NCBI RefSeq assembly: GCF_019880245.1
Contig: NZ_CP082286.1
Location: 2,870,521-2,934,520, forward strand
Source: Halobaculum roseum
Lineage (GTDB): Archaea > Halobacteriota > Halobacteria > Halobacteriales > Haloferacaceae
Direction: 5' to 3'
Length of the DNA: 64,000 nt
Shown: positions 38,360-47,682 of the stretch, in pieces
Layout of the letters: each line of letters starts with the position of its first letter
How positions within the stretch are numbered: position 1 is the first letter of the stretch
Notes under the pieces: generated by a model
The model's input: only the letters and a program-made list of their open reading frames with translations
Database searches by the model: none
What the model was told of the DNA's origin: nothing
Made by a program: the position numbers and the translations under genes

Positions 38360-38596
38360 ATGTCCGAGGCAGCACTCGACCCCGAGGAGTGCCCGCACGA
38401 CCTCGACGCCGAGTACCTCTACCAGTCGGACGCCGAGGTGTTGCGGATCGAGTCGACCGACCCCGGGATCGCGTTCGTCGTCGCGGTCCCGTGCCCCGAC
38501 TGTGACGCCTCGCTGGAGGTGACGACGAGCGCCGAGTCCGTCGAGGAGTCGGCGCTGTCGCTCCCGCTCGACGACGCCGAGGACGTGTACGACTGA
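38360..38596 (+). CDS. Small haloarchaeal protein with CPHD and CPDC, 78 aa
   Basis: ATG 38360. Starts MSEAALDPEECPHDLDAEYL and contains VAVPCPDCDASLEV and a serine/acidic tail. Cys and His of ECPHD and CPDCD could bind one zinc. Divergent composition from a transcription factor; function unknown. It is 121 nt from leuB, likely a separate unit. Confidence 0.75.
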   Translation: MSEAALDPEECPHDLDAEYLYQSDAEVLRIESTDPGIAFVVAVPCPDCDASLEVTTSAESVEESALSLPLDDAEDVYD

Positions 38597-38636
38597 CGCG
38601 ACGCGCCCGGGTTCCCTCCGTGGGCGTCGCCGCTGT

Positions 38637-39092
38637 TTACTCCTGATACGCCAGCCGGACCTGCTCGAACTTCCCCTTCGATTCGAGGTGTCGCTGGAGC
38701 TCGTCGGCGTACTCCTGCGTGAGGCGCTCGGCGGCCTCGAGCTTCTGTTTGTCGACCCCCCCGCCGCCGCCGGCGCCCAGGAGCGCGTCCTTGATGTCGG
38801 AGACGATGTCGCCGAACGGGCCGCCCGAGGAGTCCCCGTCCGGGTCGGGTCCGCCCATCGCGCCCATCTGCTTCGAGACGTTGTCGAGCTCGGGCATGAT
38901 CTGTGGCAGCTTCGACGTGTCGGCGACGATCCGGGCGTCTTCGGGGTCTTCGGCGTCCTCGATCTCGAACTCGACGGCCGTCATGATCAGCCCCCACTCC
39001 TGGTTCGAGAACTCCGACTGGCGGATCCGGTCGTTGAACTCGCGGTCGACGGTCATCCGCTCGCCGACGATGGCGTCGGTCCAGTTGCTCAT
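38637..39092 (-). CDS. Conserved haloarchaeal protein (DUF5799-like), 151 aa
   Basis: Starts MSNWTDAIVGERMTVDREF and contains NQEWGLIMTAVEFEIED, a DTSKLPQIMPELDNVSKQM segment, a Gly/Asp linker and a C-terminal helix EAAERLTQEYADELQRHLE. Soluble, acidic. Convergent with the 78-aa gene. The family name is from memory. Function unknown. Confidence 0.8.
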   Translation of the reverse strand: MSNWTDAIVGERMTVDREFNDRIRQSEFSNQEWGLIMTAVEFEIEDAEDPEDARIVADTSKLPQIMPELDNVSKQMGAMGGPDPDGDSSGGPFGDIVSDIKDALLGAGGGGGVDKQKLEAAERLTQEYADELQRHLESKGKFEQVRLAYQE

Positions 39093-39198
39093 GCCCGTAC
39101 GATCGCGGGGGGCGGGTATGTCGGTTTCCCTCCCCGACGTCCGCGGCGGCCCTCGGGGCCGTCGCTCCCCGCCGATCCCGTGAACTCGTCCGCCGGGT

Positions 39199-40806
39199 CT
39201 ACTGGTACTCCGTGATCGTCAGCGTGTAGCTGCCCGACCCGCTGTAGGAGTCGACGTCGACCTGCATTTCGGTGGACGTGTCGGGGTCGTCGACGGTGAT
39301 CGACTCCTGGCTGTCCGTCGAGCGCGACGCGTAGTCGTAGTCGCCGGGCGAGGCGTTCCGTGTCGTGCCGGTGTTGACGTAGAGGTCGAAGTCGGCGTCC
39401 GCGGGTCCGTCGAGTTCGACCACGACACGGCTCGGCGGGGAGTAGTTCCACGACCACGTGTAGTCGTCGTAGTCCCAGTAGCCCGAGAGGCTCCCGTCGA
39501 CCGATCCGGTCGTCGAGTCGCCGCTTCCCCCGTCACCGCCGTCGTCGCCTCCATCGTCGCCGCCGCCCGAGTCGGCCGGGTCGGTCGTGACGGCCGCGAG
39601 GGCGTCGACCTGGCCGCTGCCCTGCTCGTCCGCGGAGAGGCCGATGTCGGCCGCGGTCGCCTTCAGGTGATCGCGCAACTGGAGGTTCGTCAGGTCCGGC
39701 CACGCCGCGAGCGTGAGCCCGGCGACGCCGGAGGTTACGGGCGTCGCCATCGAGGTGCCCGACAGCTCCTCGTAGGAGCCGCGCGCCTCCGTCGTCGTCG
39801 AGAGGACGTTCACGCCCGGCGCACAGAGCTCGACGCTGTCGCCGTACTGCGAGAACGACGCGAGGTTCTCGTTCGAGTCGACCGCCGAAACGGCCACGCA
39901 CTCGCTGTAGGCCGCGGGGTAGCTCACCGACGACGTCCCGCTGTTGCCGGCGGCGGCGATCACGAGCACGCCGTTGTCGTCGGCGTAGCTGACGGCGTTC
40001 TTCATCGTGTCCGTGTAGCCCCCGCCGCCGAGGCTGAGGTTGATCACGTCCGCGCCCTGGTCGGCCGCCCACTGGATCGCGTCGGCGATGTCGGCGGTCG
40101 AGCCGGAGCCGGACTCGTCGAGCGAGCGCCCGTTGATCAGGGTGGAGTTCCCCTGCCCGGCGACACCCGTGCCGTTGTCGACGACAGCGGCCGCACAGCC
40201 GGAGACGTGCGTGCCGTGGTACTCGTCGCTCGGCGCGTCGGGAGCCGGGTCCGAGTCGCCGTCGGCGAAGTCGTAGCCGGGGTTCGACGCGTAGTTGCCC
40301 GCGAGGTCCGGGTGGTCGTACTGCGCGCCGGTGTCGACGACGGCGACGGTGACCGACGAGTCGCCGAGCGTCGTGTCCCACGCGTCGTCGGAGTTCACCT
40401 GCTGGGGCGCGTACTGGCTGGAGAACTGCGGGTCGTTCGGCGACAGCTGCGTCTCCAGCGTCGCGTTTCGCTCCGCGTACTTGATTTTCTCCTTCTTCGT
40501 GATCGCCTCGATGAAGTTCTCCCGGGCCACGTCGGCGGCCTCCTCGGGGAACTTCACGGCTACGTAGCTGAGCGTCTCGTTGCTGTGGACGACCTCGGCG
40601 TTGCCGGGCACGTACTGGGCGACCTCGCCCTCGATGTCGTCGGCCGTGACGGAGACGCCGACGAGGATCTCGTCCTCCTTCGGACCGGGCGAACGACCCT
40701 TCCGGGCGGAGGCGACCCCTCCGAAGGCGGCCGCGCCGGCCGCCGCGCCGGCCAGCTTCAGGAACCCACGACGCATCGTGTCGACACGTTCGGTGTTGTC
40801 TGTCAT
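39199..40806 (-). CDS. Secreted subtilisin-like serine protease (halolysin type), 535 aa
   Basis: ATG 40806; the Tat signal is MRRGFLKLAGAAAGAAAFGG (residues 11-30), so the folded enzyme leaves by the Tat route. A propeptide of the I9 type runs to about residue 120. The S8 catalytic triad is D158 (VVDTG), H197 (HGTHVSG) and S352 (GTSMATP), with oxyanion N288 (AAGNSG). A Gly/Asp-rich linker near residues 415-435 leads to a C-terminal beta domain of the PPC type (VELDGPADADFDLYVN, SYTLTITEYQ). It is expected to degrade external protein in brine. Divergent from the NYN gene across an A/T-rich promoter region. Confidence 0.94.
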   Translation of the reverse strand: MTDNTERVDTMRRGFLKLAGAAAGAAAFGGVASARKGRSPGPKEDEILVGVSVTADDIEGEVAQYVPGNAEVVHSNETLSYVAVKFPEEAADVARENFIEAITKKEKIKYAERNATLETQLSPNDPQFSSQYAPQQVNSDDAWDTTLGDSSVTVAVVDTGAQYDHPDLAGNYASNPGYDFADGDSDPAPDAPSDEYHGTHVSGCAAAVVDNGTGVAGQGNSTLINGRSLDESGSGSTADIADAIQWAADQGADVINLSLGGGGYTDTMKNAVSYADDNGVLVIAAAGNSGTSSVSYPAAYSECVAVSAVDSNENLASFSQYGDSVELCAPGVNVLSTTTEARGSYEELSGTSMATPVTSGVAGLTLAAWPDLTNLQLRDHLKATAADIGLSADEQGSGQVDALAAVTTDPADSGGGDDGGDDGGDGGSGDSTTGSVDGSLSGYWDYDDYTWSWNYSPPSRVVVELDGPADADFDLYVNTGTTRNASPGDYDYASRSTDSQESITVDDPDTSTEMQVDVDSYSGSGSYTLTITEYQ

Positions 40807-40857
40807 GCGACGACACCACAGGCGGAGGTCCACCACTTAATTCTACTGTAGTCTATC

Positions 40858-40876
40858 CAAATATAATATATAGAAT
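40858..40876. promoter_or_regulatory. A/T-rich promoter block between protease and NYN gene
   Basis: A 19-nt block of almost only A and T (ATATAATATATAGA core) lies in an otherwise G+C-rich divergent region. It probably serves one or both flanking genes, but the distance to either start (about 60 and 200 nt) does not fix which. Confidence 0.4.
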
Positions 40877-41072
40877 CGGGAATTTTAACTCGAATAAACG
40901 ACACGTGAGTGGCTTCTCACGGTCGGCTGGGGCGGGCAGGAGAGCCCGTCTCGCGGCCGAACCCGACAACGAACCGGCCGGATTAGAATTACTTCTATCC
41001 CGCGTGAAGAAAAGGCTCAAATAGGGGGTGACGAACCGGAACGCGTATCGGCCGGCACCCGCACCCGCGAGC

Positions 41073-41654
41073 ATGGGACTGATCGAACGGCTCCTGGGGA
41101 GACGCGGGGGGCCGTCAACGGGGGACGGGACCCCCGACCCGCGGGACGGCGACGCCGGACGCGACCGTGACGGCGGCCGCGACGGGGCGACATCGGGGCC
41201 GCACGGGCCGTGGCGCGACGCCGGCGGGGGGCTCGCGAGACCCCGCGGGGTCGCGCTGTTCGTCGACGGGCCGAACGTGTTCCGCGAGGAGTTCGACGTG
41301 GACCTGGCGGACCTGCGCGCGGCCGCGGAGGCCGACGGCGACCTCGTCACGGCGCGGCTGTACCTCGACGAGCACGCGACCCCGGGGCTGATCCAGGCCG
41401 CCGAAGCCAACGGGTTTCAGGTGGTCACCACCAGCGGCGACGTGGACGTGAAGCTCGCCGTCGACGTGGCGTCGTTCGCCGCCGAGCGGCGCGCGGCCAC
41501 GGTCGCGGTCGCCTCCCGCGACACCGACTTCAAGCCGGCGCTGGAGGTCGCCAACGAGTACGGCCTGCGGACGCTCGCGATCGCGCCGGGGAGCTACGGA
41601 CGGTCGGACGCGCTCCGCCGGAGCGCCGACGAGGCGGTGACGCTCGGGGAGTAG
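41073..41654 (+). CDS. NYN-domain (LabA/DUF88-like) protein, 193 aa
   Basis: ATG 41073 (MGLIERLLGRR) after a charged, disordered leader of about 50 residues. The NYN nuclease fold shows VALFVDGPNVFREEF, VTARLYLDEHA, TTSGDVDVKLAVDVAS and VASRDTDFKPALEVA; the conserved Asp residues form the metal site of PIN-like RNases. Probable RNA-cleaving or RNA-binding protein. Substrate unknown. Confidence 0.86.
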   Translation: MGLIERLLGRRGGPSTGDGTPDPRDGDAGRDRDGGRDGATSGPHGPWRDAGGGLARPRGVALFVDGPNVFREEFDVDLADLRAAAEADGDLVTARLYLDEHATPGLIQAAEANGFQVVTTSGDVDVKLAVDVASFAAERRAATVAVASRDTDFKPALEVANEYGLRTLAIAPGSYGRSDALRRSADEAVTLGE

Positions 41655-41740
41655 GGACCCGACTAGCGGTAGCGACGGCGCGCGTGCTGCCCCCCGGAAC
41701 CACCCATACGCATTTGTTCTTTCACTATCAATTGGTACGT

Positions 41741-42139
41741 ATGAACCACGTCCTCCTCGCCATCGACGAGAACGACGACCGCGCGGTCGCCCAGGCGGAG
41801 ACGGTTCGGGACCTGTTCGACGCGGAGGACACGACCGCGCACCTGCTACACGACTTCACTGATAACGTCGAGGGCGCGTCGGTCGGGCAGATCGGCGCCG
41901 TCCGACACGCGGCTACGATCCTCGAGGACGCCGGGATCGCCGTCGAGTACCACGAGACGAGCGGAACCCCCTCGCGATCGATCATCGAGGCCGCCGACGA
42001 ACTGGACGTGGACGTGATCAGTATCGCCGGACGCAAGCGCTCGAAGGCCGGGAAGGCGCTCTTCGGGAGCGTCTCCCAGGAGGTCGTCCTCGGAACGGAC
42101 CGTCCGGTCCTCTTTTGCACCCGGAAAGACGGGGTGTGA
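41741..42139 (+). CDS. Universal stress protein (UspA family), 132 aa
   Basis: ATG 41741. NHVLLAIDENDDRAVAQAE is the first strand and loop. VISIAGRKRSKAGKALFGSV carries a G-x2-x-GxS-type nucleotide loop variant, followed by TDRPVLFC. Single-domain stress protein, cytoplasmic; stands alone. Confidence 0.9.
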   Translation: MNHVLLAIDENDDRAVAQAETVRDLFDAEDTTAHLLHDFTDNVEGASVGQIGAVRHAATILEDAGIAVEYHETSGTPSRSIIEAADELDVDVISIAGRKRSKAGKALFGSVSQEVVLGTDRPVLFCTRKDGV

Positions 42140-42248
42140 CCGGCGGACGTTCCCTACGGGACGGTTGTCCACCTGAAGGTTCGTCCCGCCGCTTCAACCG
42201 CCACCCGTCGACCTGCGGCTCGTCGCGCTCACCCGGACGACGGAGCGG

Positions 42249-43244
42249 TCACGCCAGCGGCGTTCGCTCGACGACCGTGCCGTCGTAGGTGGGGTACTGC
42301 TCGACGACCTCGCCCTCGTCGAGGTCGCCCTCCTCGATCATCTCCTCCAAAAGCCACCACGCAACCTCGACGTGATCGCTTTTGACGGTGTAGAACTCCT
42401 CGGGGACCTCCAGCGACTCGAACCGCTCGGGGTCGGCATACGTCTTCCCGTACACGAGCGTGCCGTCGTCCGTCACCTCGTCGAACGGGCGGCGGAGGTT
42501 GCGCGCCATCCGCTTGAGGCGGTTGCGGTGCTGTGCGGCGTCCTTGAACACGGACGTGCAGAAGTACACCTTCTCGTGGTCGCCCATCACGTCGAGGATC
42601 TCCTCCTTCGAGCCGTCGACGGCGGACATGTGACCCTCCTGTAGCTCGAAGCCCTGCTCCTGCATCCGGCGGTAGTTTCCGTCGGACATCTCGAACTCGT
42701 TGACGTTACAGAAGTCCGCGGCCCCCTCGTCGAGGAACTCCAGGAACTCCTCCTCGGCGCGGATGCCGGGGATCTCGAACGCCGGCGTCAGCCCCTCCTC
42801 GCGGGCGACGTAGAGGATGTCCTCCCACTCGGTGCCGTGGAGGTCGCCCCACTGCTGAACGGGCGGGTGAAAGCGGATCTCGTCGAGGCCGGCCTCCGAG
42901 AGCCGGCGCATGTTCTCGCGACCGCCGGGGATCCCCGTGTAGAGGTGGGTGTGGTGATCCTCGCCGAACTCCTCCTTGAGCAGGCGGAGATAGCGCGTCG
43001 TCTTCCCCATCGCCTCCTGCGGTTCGCCGCCGGTGATGGAGGTGCCCAGCGCCGACATCCGCTTGGCCTCCTCGATCACGTCCTCGTCGGACTCGACGAG
43101 GCGCTCGTTGGCGTACACGTCGGTGACGTTCTTGCGGTTCTCCCCCAGCGGGCAGTAGAAACAGTCGCGCTGGTCGCAGTAGCCGTAGACGAACAGCACC
43201 ATCTTCCCCCCTTTGGCGCACTGTTCACAGCCCTTCGAGATCAT
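42249..43244 (-). CDS. Radical SAM protein with CX4CX2C motif, 331 aa
   Basis: The iron-sulfur motif is CDQRDCFYC (C23, C28, C31), i.e. CX4CX2C instead of the canonical CX3CX2C. Two further cysteines lie before it (CEQC, residues 6-9). The TIM-barrel part shows TGGEP (SAM amine contact), GLDEIRFHP and ADFCNVNEFE. Family members exist across archaea with unknown substrates. Stands alone, leftward, before the Tat lipoprotein genes. Confidence in the superfamily is high; the reaction is unknown. Confidence 0.88.
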   Translation of the reverse strand: MISKGCEQCAKGGKMVLFVYGYCDQRDCFYCPLGENRKNVTDVYANERLVESDEDVIEEAKRMSALGTSITGGEPQEAMGKTTRYLRLLKEEFGEDHHTHLYTGIPGGRENMRRLSEAGLDEIRFHPPVQQWGDLHGTEWEDILYVAREEGLTPAFEIPGIRAEEEFLEFLDEGAADFCNVNEFEMSDGNYRRMQEQGFELQEGHMSAVDGSKEEILDVMGDHEKVYFCTSVFKDAAQHRNRLKRMARNLRRPFDEVTDDGTLVYGKTYADPERFESLEVPEEFYTVKSDHVEVAWWLLEEMIEEGDLDEGEVVEQYPTYDGTVVERTPLA

Positions 43245-43395
43245 TCAGTAAGTGTCCTTTTCGCCCGAGCGGCAAAAGCGGTGCGATACCGCGTCGTTCG
43301 TCCGTGTGGGGCTGTGACGCGGCCGTCCTCGTGGGCCGGGCCACCGCCGTGCGGCAACCACGAAACTGATACCGTTAGCCGTCCACGTGGCGGGC

Positions 43396-44070
43396 ATGTC
43401 ACGAGAGGTACGCAGACGGGAGTTCCTTCGCGCGACCGGCGGAGCGCTCGCGGCGGGGACCGCGATCGCGACCAGCGGCTGTCTCGGCGTCATCACCGGC
43501 TCCGAGCCCGCCGAGTTCTCCGCGAGCGTCGCCTCCGTCCCGGACGCGACGCTGGAGTCGACCGGGTTCGAGGAGCACCGGATCGAGCCCATGGAGATCA
43601 CCCGCGAGTTCACCGTCGCCGGCCAGACCCGAGAGGTCGTCGTGACGAACCAGGTCGCGCAGTACGACAAGGCCGCCGAGGTGCTCGGCGAACGCATCCG
43701 CGCGTCGCTGTTCACCGCGTTCTCGACGCCGGCGGTGGACATCGCCGGGCGGACCCTCAACCCCATCGCCGAGTTGAGCACGCGCGAGCTCGCCCGGCGG
43801 ATGCTCACCCAGTACGAGGGGATCGACGACCTCCAGTCCGACGGCGAGGAGACGGTGGAGGTGCTCGGAACCGACACGACCGTCGGGCTGTTCACCGCCG
43901 ACGCGACGATCGCGGAGGGAGTCACGACGGAGGTCCGGCTCCACGTCTCGGAGGCCGTCCGCGCGGGAGAGGACTTCGTCGTCACCGTCGGCGCGTACCC
44001 GACGCGGCTGTCGGGACAGGCCGAGGACGTTCGTGCGATGATGCGTGGCGTGACCCACGGCGGGGAGTGA
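43396..44070 (+). CDS. Tat-exported lipoprotein (DUF6517-like), 224 aa
   Basis: ATG 43396. The signal MSREVRRREFLRATGG has the RRxFL motif, then a hydrophobic stretch and a lipobox-type TSGCLG with Cys at about residue 25. The mature part is beta-rich (SASVASVPDATLESTGFEE, EVVVTNQVAQYDKA, ELARRMLTQYEGIDD). Membrane-anchored outside the cell; function unknown; the family name is from memory. Confidence 0.82.
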   Translation: MSREVRRREFLRATGGALAAGTAIATSGCLGVITGSEPAEFSASVASVPDATLESTGFEEHRIEPMEITREFTVAGQTREVVVTNQVAQYDKAAEVLGERIRASLFTAFSTPAVDIAGRTLNPIAELSTRELARRMLTQYEGIDDLQSDGEETVEVLGTDTTVGLFTADATIAEGVTTEVRLHVSEAVRAGEDFVVTVGAYPTRLSGQAEDVRAMMRGVTHGGE

Positions 44071-44077
44071 CCCGGTG

Positions 44078-46417
44078 ATGCGGGGACCCGACAACGACGC
44101 CCACGGCGGGATCGATCCCACGCGGCGGGACGTGATCGCCGCCGTCGGCGCCGGCGGCGCCGCGACGCTGGCGGGCTGTTCGGGCGTTCTCGGCGGCGAC
44201 GACGCCCCCGAGAGCGAGCCCGTCGAGGGCGACCGCGCGCGGGCGCTCGCGGAGGCACACGCCCCGGACCTGTACTTCGGCGTCGGCGAGCGCTGGTTCC
44301 CGACGGACCCCCGCGAGTACCTCGAGGGCGACGGCTCCACGCTGGACGGCTTCGCGGCGTTCGACGGCTACGCCGGCGAGTACGACCCGGGCGGCGAGCC
44401 GCCGAACCGCACGGCCTTCTACAACGCCGTTCGCTACCCCGACACCGACCTGACCGTCGTCCAGTACTGGTTCTACTCGGCGTTCGACCAGTTCTCGGTC
44501 AACTTCCACTGGCACGACTGGGAGGTGCTGCACGTGTTCCTCGACGTGGGGGAGGAGTCGGGCGACCCCGACACCGGCGACCCGACGCTGTTCGTCGCGT
44601 CCTCACACTCCCGAAAGGTGCCGAACAACGAGTTCCTCGACCCCGAAACCGAGCGCGCGAGCGTCATCGCCGAGGTGGGGAGCCACTCCTCGGCGTTGGG
44701 GGTCAACGAGACGCCCGCGGAGTTCGAGCGGTTGCCGATCTCGACGGACATCCCCGACATCTCCAACGGGCCGCTGGCGCCCTCGGACATCCCCGCGGCC
44801 TACGGGCTGCCCCGCGGGGAGGGATATCGACTCCCGTTCGCGGTGCCGGAACTCGACGACGCGCCGGTGTACGAGCACCCCGAGCTGCCGAACGTCACTC
44901 GGGAGCACCTCGTGCCCGAGGGGATGACCGTCGGATCGTTCTCGGGGATCCCCTCCCCGCCCGACGACCTCCCACTCCGGGAGACGGGGCTCATGTTCGC
45001 GTTCGAGGACGCCGAGGGCGTCGCGGAGGCGGACTACGACTACGCGCTCGAACCGATGGCCGACCTCGACATCGAGACCTACGACGGCCCGCAGTTGAGC
45101 TTCGAGTTCTCCGTCCCCTCCTTCGCGGAGGACGCGATCGCCTCCCACCTCACGACGGTGGGAACGCCCCGGGAACAGCCCCGGTTCGCCGACCCGATCG
45201 CCGACGTGACCGACCCCCGTCACCGGTCGGCGCTCTCGGAGCGCTTCGACGTGGACGTGACGGGTCTCGCGGGCGACGTGGTCGGTCTGCTGCGGGAGGC
45301 GACCGCCAGCGACGACGCGCCGGGAAGCAACGGCGTCGACACGACGGAGCCGACCGTCGAGGGGGTCGCGCTCCTCGAATCCGATCCGGAGGCGGTGCCG
45401 ACGTTCAACGGCGTCGTGGCCCTCCGGGACGTGCCCGAGGGCGAGCACACCCTCACCGTCAACGGCGCGGGCGTCGCGCCGTTCAGTCAGGGCCTCGCAC
45501 ACGAGGAGGACGGCGAGCCGACGACCGCCGGCGTCGACGGCGACGTGGTCGTCGCGCCCAACGAGGACGCGGTGAAGGTGCGGGCGGCCCCGCCCGCGGA
45601 CGCTCCCGGCGTCAGCCGCGTCGCCGTCGAGGACGACTTCGCCGGGTCGGTGTACGAGGGGCTTCCGCCGAGCGCCGCGGGCGGCGGCGAGGGCGGCGAG
45701 GCCGGGAGCACCGAGACGGGAACGCCCACCGGCAGCGCGGACGCGGCCGAGGGAGGCGACCGCGGCGTCGCGGTGTACGCCCACCGCGCGGGCGCCTACA
45801 CCGCCGAGGTCGAAGACGAGGAGGGTGCGGTCGGCGCCTTTCGGGTGAACCCCGCGGCCGACCAGTCGACGGCGACGATCCGGGAGGCGCGGACCGGGAA
45901 GGCGTCGCTCACGTCGTTCCTGCTCACCGTCCTCACGGAAACCACGGCACAGGCGGCGGTCTTCGAGGACGGCGACGCCGAGGGCATCGACGAGGTCGGC
46001 GTGCCCGACAGCACCGCCGAGCAGGCGGGGGACGCCGCCGATGTCGTCGACGACGTGCTGGCGGCAGCAGCGGAGGCGGCCGGCGGAGACGACGACGATG
46101 ACGACGACGGCACCGGAAACGGCAACGGGGGCGGAAACGGCGGGGGCGCCGGCGGCGGTCCCGGCGGCCTCACCGGCCTCCTGCGGGCGCTGGAGGCGAC
46201 GACGACGGCCGCGAAGCGCGCGAACGAGGCGGCACGGGCCGGGAACGCCGAAGGCGCCGACAACCGCCTGCGCGGGCTCAGACAGCGGACCGAGGCGCTG
46301 ACCGACGCGCTCGAACGGAACCGCGACGACCTTCCCGGACGACTCCCGGCGCTCGTTGAGCGGCGCTTGCCGCAGGTAGAACGACGGATCGACCAGGCGC
46401 TCGACGCCGACGCCTGA
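44078..46417 (+). CDS. Large Tat lipoprotein with NLP/Vps62-like HxHDWE motif, 779 aa
   Basis: ATG 44078 (GTG 44075 also possible), 7 nt after the previous lipoprotein gene. The signal contains PTRRDVIAAVGAGGAATLAGC with lipid-attachment Cys. Residues 144-149 are HWHDWE after QYWFYSAFDQFSVNF, resembling the GHRHDWE metal motif of NLP proteins and the Vps62/DUF946 beta-sandwich. The middle is beta-rich; the C-terminal 200 residues hold an acidic D-run (GGDDDDDDDG), a Gly-rich linker and a helical bundle (RLRGLRQRTEALTDALERN). A surface-anchored protein of unknown function, probably Ca/metal-binding. Confidence 0.8.
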   Translation: MRGPDNDAHGGIDPTRRDVIAAVGAGGAATLAGCSGVLGGDDAPESEPVEGDRARALAEAHAPDLYFGVGERWFPTDPREYLEGDGSTLDGFAAFDGYAGEYDPGGEPPNRTAFYNAVRYPDTDLTVVQYWFYSAFDQFSVNFHWHDWEVLHVFLDVGEESGDPDTGDPTLFVASSHSRKVPNNEFLDPETERASVIAEVGSHSSALGVNETPAEFERLPISTDIPDISNGPLAPSDIPAAYGLPRGEGYRLPFAVPELDDAPVYEHPELPNVTREHLVPEGMTVGSFSGIPSPPDDLPLRETGLMFAFEDAEGVAEADYDYALEPMADLDIETYDGPQLSFEFSVPSFAEDAIASHLTTVGTPREQPRFADPIADVTDPRHRSALSERFDVDVTGLAGDVVGLLREATASDDAPGSNGVDTTEPTVEGVALLESDPEAVPTFNGVVALRDVPEGEHTLTVNGAGVAPFSQGLAHEEDGEPTTAGVDGDVVVAPNEDAVKVRAAPPADAPGVSRVAVEDDFAGSVYEGLPPSAAGGGEGGEAGSTETGTPTGSADAAEGGDRGVAVYAHRAGAYTAEVEDEEGAVGAFRVNPAADQSTATIREARTGKASLTSFLLTVLTETTAQAAVFEDGDAEGIDEVGVPDSTAEQAGDAADVVDDVLAAAAEAAGGDDDDDDDGTGNGNGGGNGGGAGGGPGGLTGLLRALEATTTAAKRANEAARAGNAEGADNRLRGLRQRTEALTDALERNRDDLPGRLPALVERRLPQVERRIDQALDADA

Positions 46418-46554
46418 GTGGTCACGACTTCCCCGTCCCGCCGTTCCCACCGCGCTCCGGTACACGATGCCCGGCGACCACGGAGGCGACGCCGTCGGGC
46501 GCCCCTCGTCCCGGGAAGGACAACCGTTACGTACGCACACCCGAATGAGGATAC

Positions 46555-47463
46555 ATGACCGAGGAGACCGATCTGGAGGAACTCAAGCGCGGGACCGACC
46601 TGGTCAAGCGCGGGTTCGCGCGGATGCAGAAGGGCGGCGTGATCATGGACGTGGTCAGCCGCGAGCAGGCCCGCATCGCCGAGGACGCCGGCGCGGTCGC
46701 CGTGATGCACCTCGAATCCGTCCCCGCCGACATCCGCAAGCGCGGCGGCGTCGCGCGGATGGCCGACCCGGGCAAACTGGAGGAGGTGATCGACGAGGTG
46801 TCGATCCCCGTGATGGGCAAGTGCCGCATCGGTCACACCGCCGAGGCGCAGATCCTCGAGGCCGCCGGCGCCGACATGCTCGACGAGTCCGAGGTGCTCA
46901 CCACGGCCGACGAGCGCTACCACATCGACAAGCGCGAGTTCACCGCGCCGTTCGTCTGCGGCGCCCGAAACCTGGGGGAGGCGCTGCGCCGTATCGACGA
47001 GGGCGCGGCGATGATCCGCACGAAGGGCGAAGCCGGCACCGGCGACGTGAACCAGGCGGTCACCCACCAGCGCTCCATCCAGCGTTCGATCCGCAAGCTC
47101 TCGGGCATGAACTACGAGGAGCGCGACGAGTGGGCCCGGGAGAACGAGGCGCCCCGCGAACTCGTCCACGAGACGGCCGACATGGGTCGCCTTCCGGTCG
47201 TCAACTTCGCCGCCGGCGGCATCGCGACGCCGGCCGACGCCGCGCTCATGATGCAGCACGGCTGCGACGGCATCTTCGTCGGCTCGGGCATTTTCGGCGC
47301 AGAGGACCCCAGCAAGATGGGCGAGGCGATCGTCCAGGCCGTCAACAACTACGACGACCCCGAGACGCTCACGGAGATCGCGAAGGGCATCGGCGCCGGC
47401 ATGAAGGGTCAGGCCAACGAGACGATGCCCGAGGAGGAGAAGCTCCAGGGCCGCGGCGTCTGA
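46555..47463 (+). CDS. pdxS: Pyridoxal 5'-phosphate synthase, PdxS subunit
   Basis: 302 aa. [17 protein letters not shown] is the N-terminal strand, [14 protein letters not shown] the lysine region, [15 protein letters not shown] the phosphate loop, and [17 protein letters not shown] a second loop; [15 protein letters not shown] ends the barrel. It builds pyridoxal phosphate from ribose-5-P, glyceraldehyde-3-P and ammonia delivered by PdxT. No pdxT is adjacent here, so the glutaminase must be elsewhere. Confidence 0.97.
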   Translation: MTEETDLEELKRGTDLVKRGFARMQKGGVIMDVVSREQARIAEDAGAVAVMHLESVPADIRKRGGVARMADPGKLEEVIDEVSIPVMGKCRIGHTAEAQILEAAGADMLDESEVLTTADERYHIDKREFTAPFVCGARNLGEALRRIDEGAAMIRTKGEAGTGDVNQAVTHQRSIQRSIRKLSGMNYEERDEWARENEAPRELVHETADMGRLPVVNFAAGGIATPADAALMMQHGCDGIFVGSGIFGAEDPSKMGEAIVQAVNNYDDPETLTEIAKGIGAGMKGQANETMPEEEKLQGRGV

Positions 47464-47501
47464 CTCCGAGCCGATCCCACCGTCCCTCCGCTCGCACGAA
47501 C

Positions 47502-47510
47502 GTTTTTATC
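47502..47510 (+). promoter_or_regulatory. Orphan TATA-like box
   Basis: GTTTTTATC in a G+C-rich gap, 174 nt before the next ATG (47683). No start codon of a plausible gene lies 25-35 nt downstream. It could give a long leader or a small RNA. Confidence 0.3.
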
Positions 47511-47682
47511 CGATACCGGAACCAGAGCCGCGCGACCGTCGTGACCTGAAGCCGGCCGCGGGGCGCACGCGGGTGCGCGACACGCCGTCCCGCGGAGCGC
47601 GCGGGCCGTGTCGCCTGTCAGCCACAGTCACACTCGTGTCGCCGCCGCGACGTTGAAACCGGCGGGCACCGTAGCGACCGCC

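Noticed and set aside
44603-46540. 645-codon minus-strand frame
   Set aside because: Antisense of the large lipoprotein gene; no motifs.
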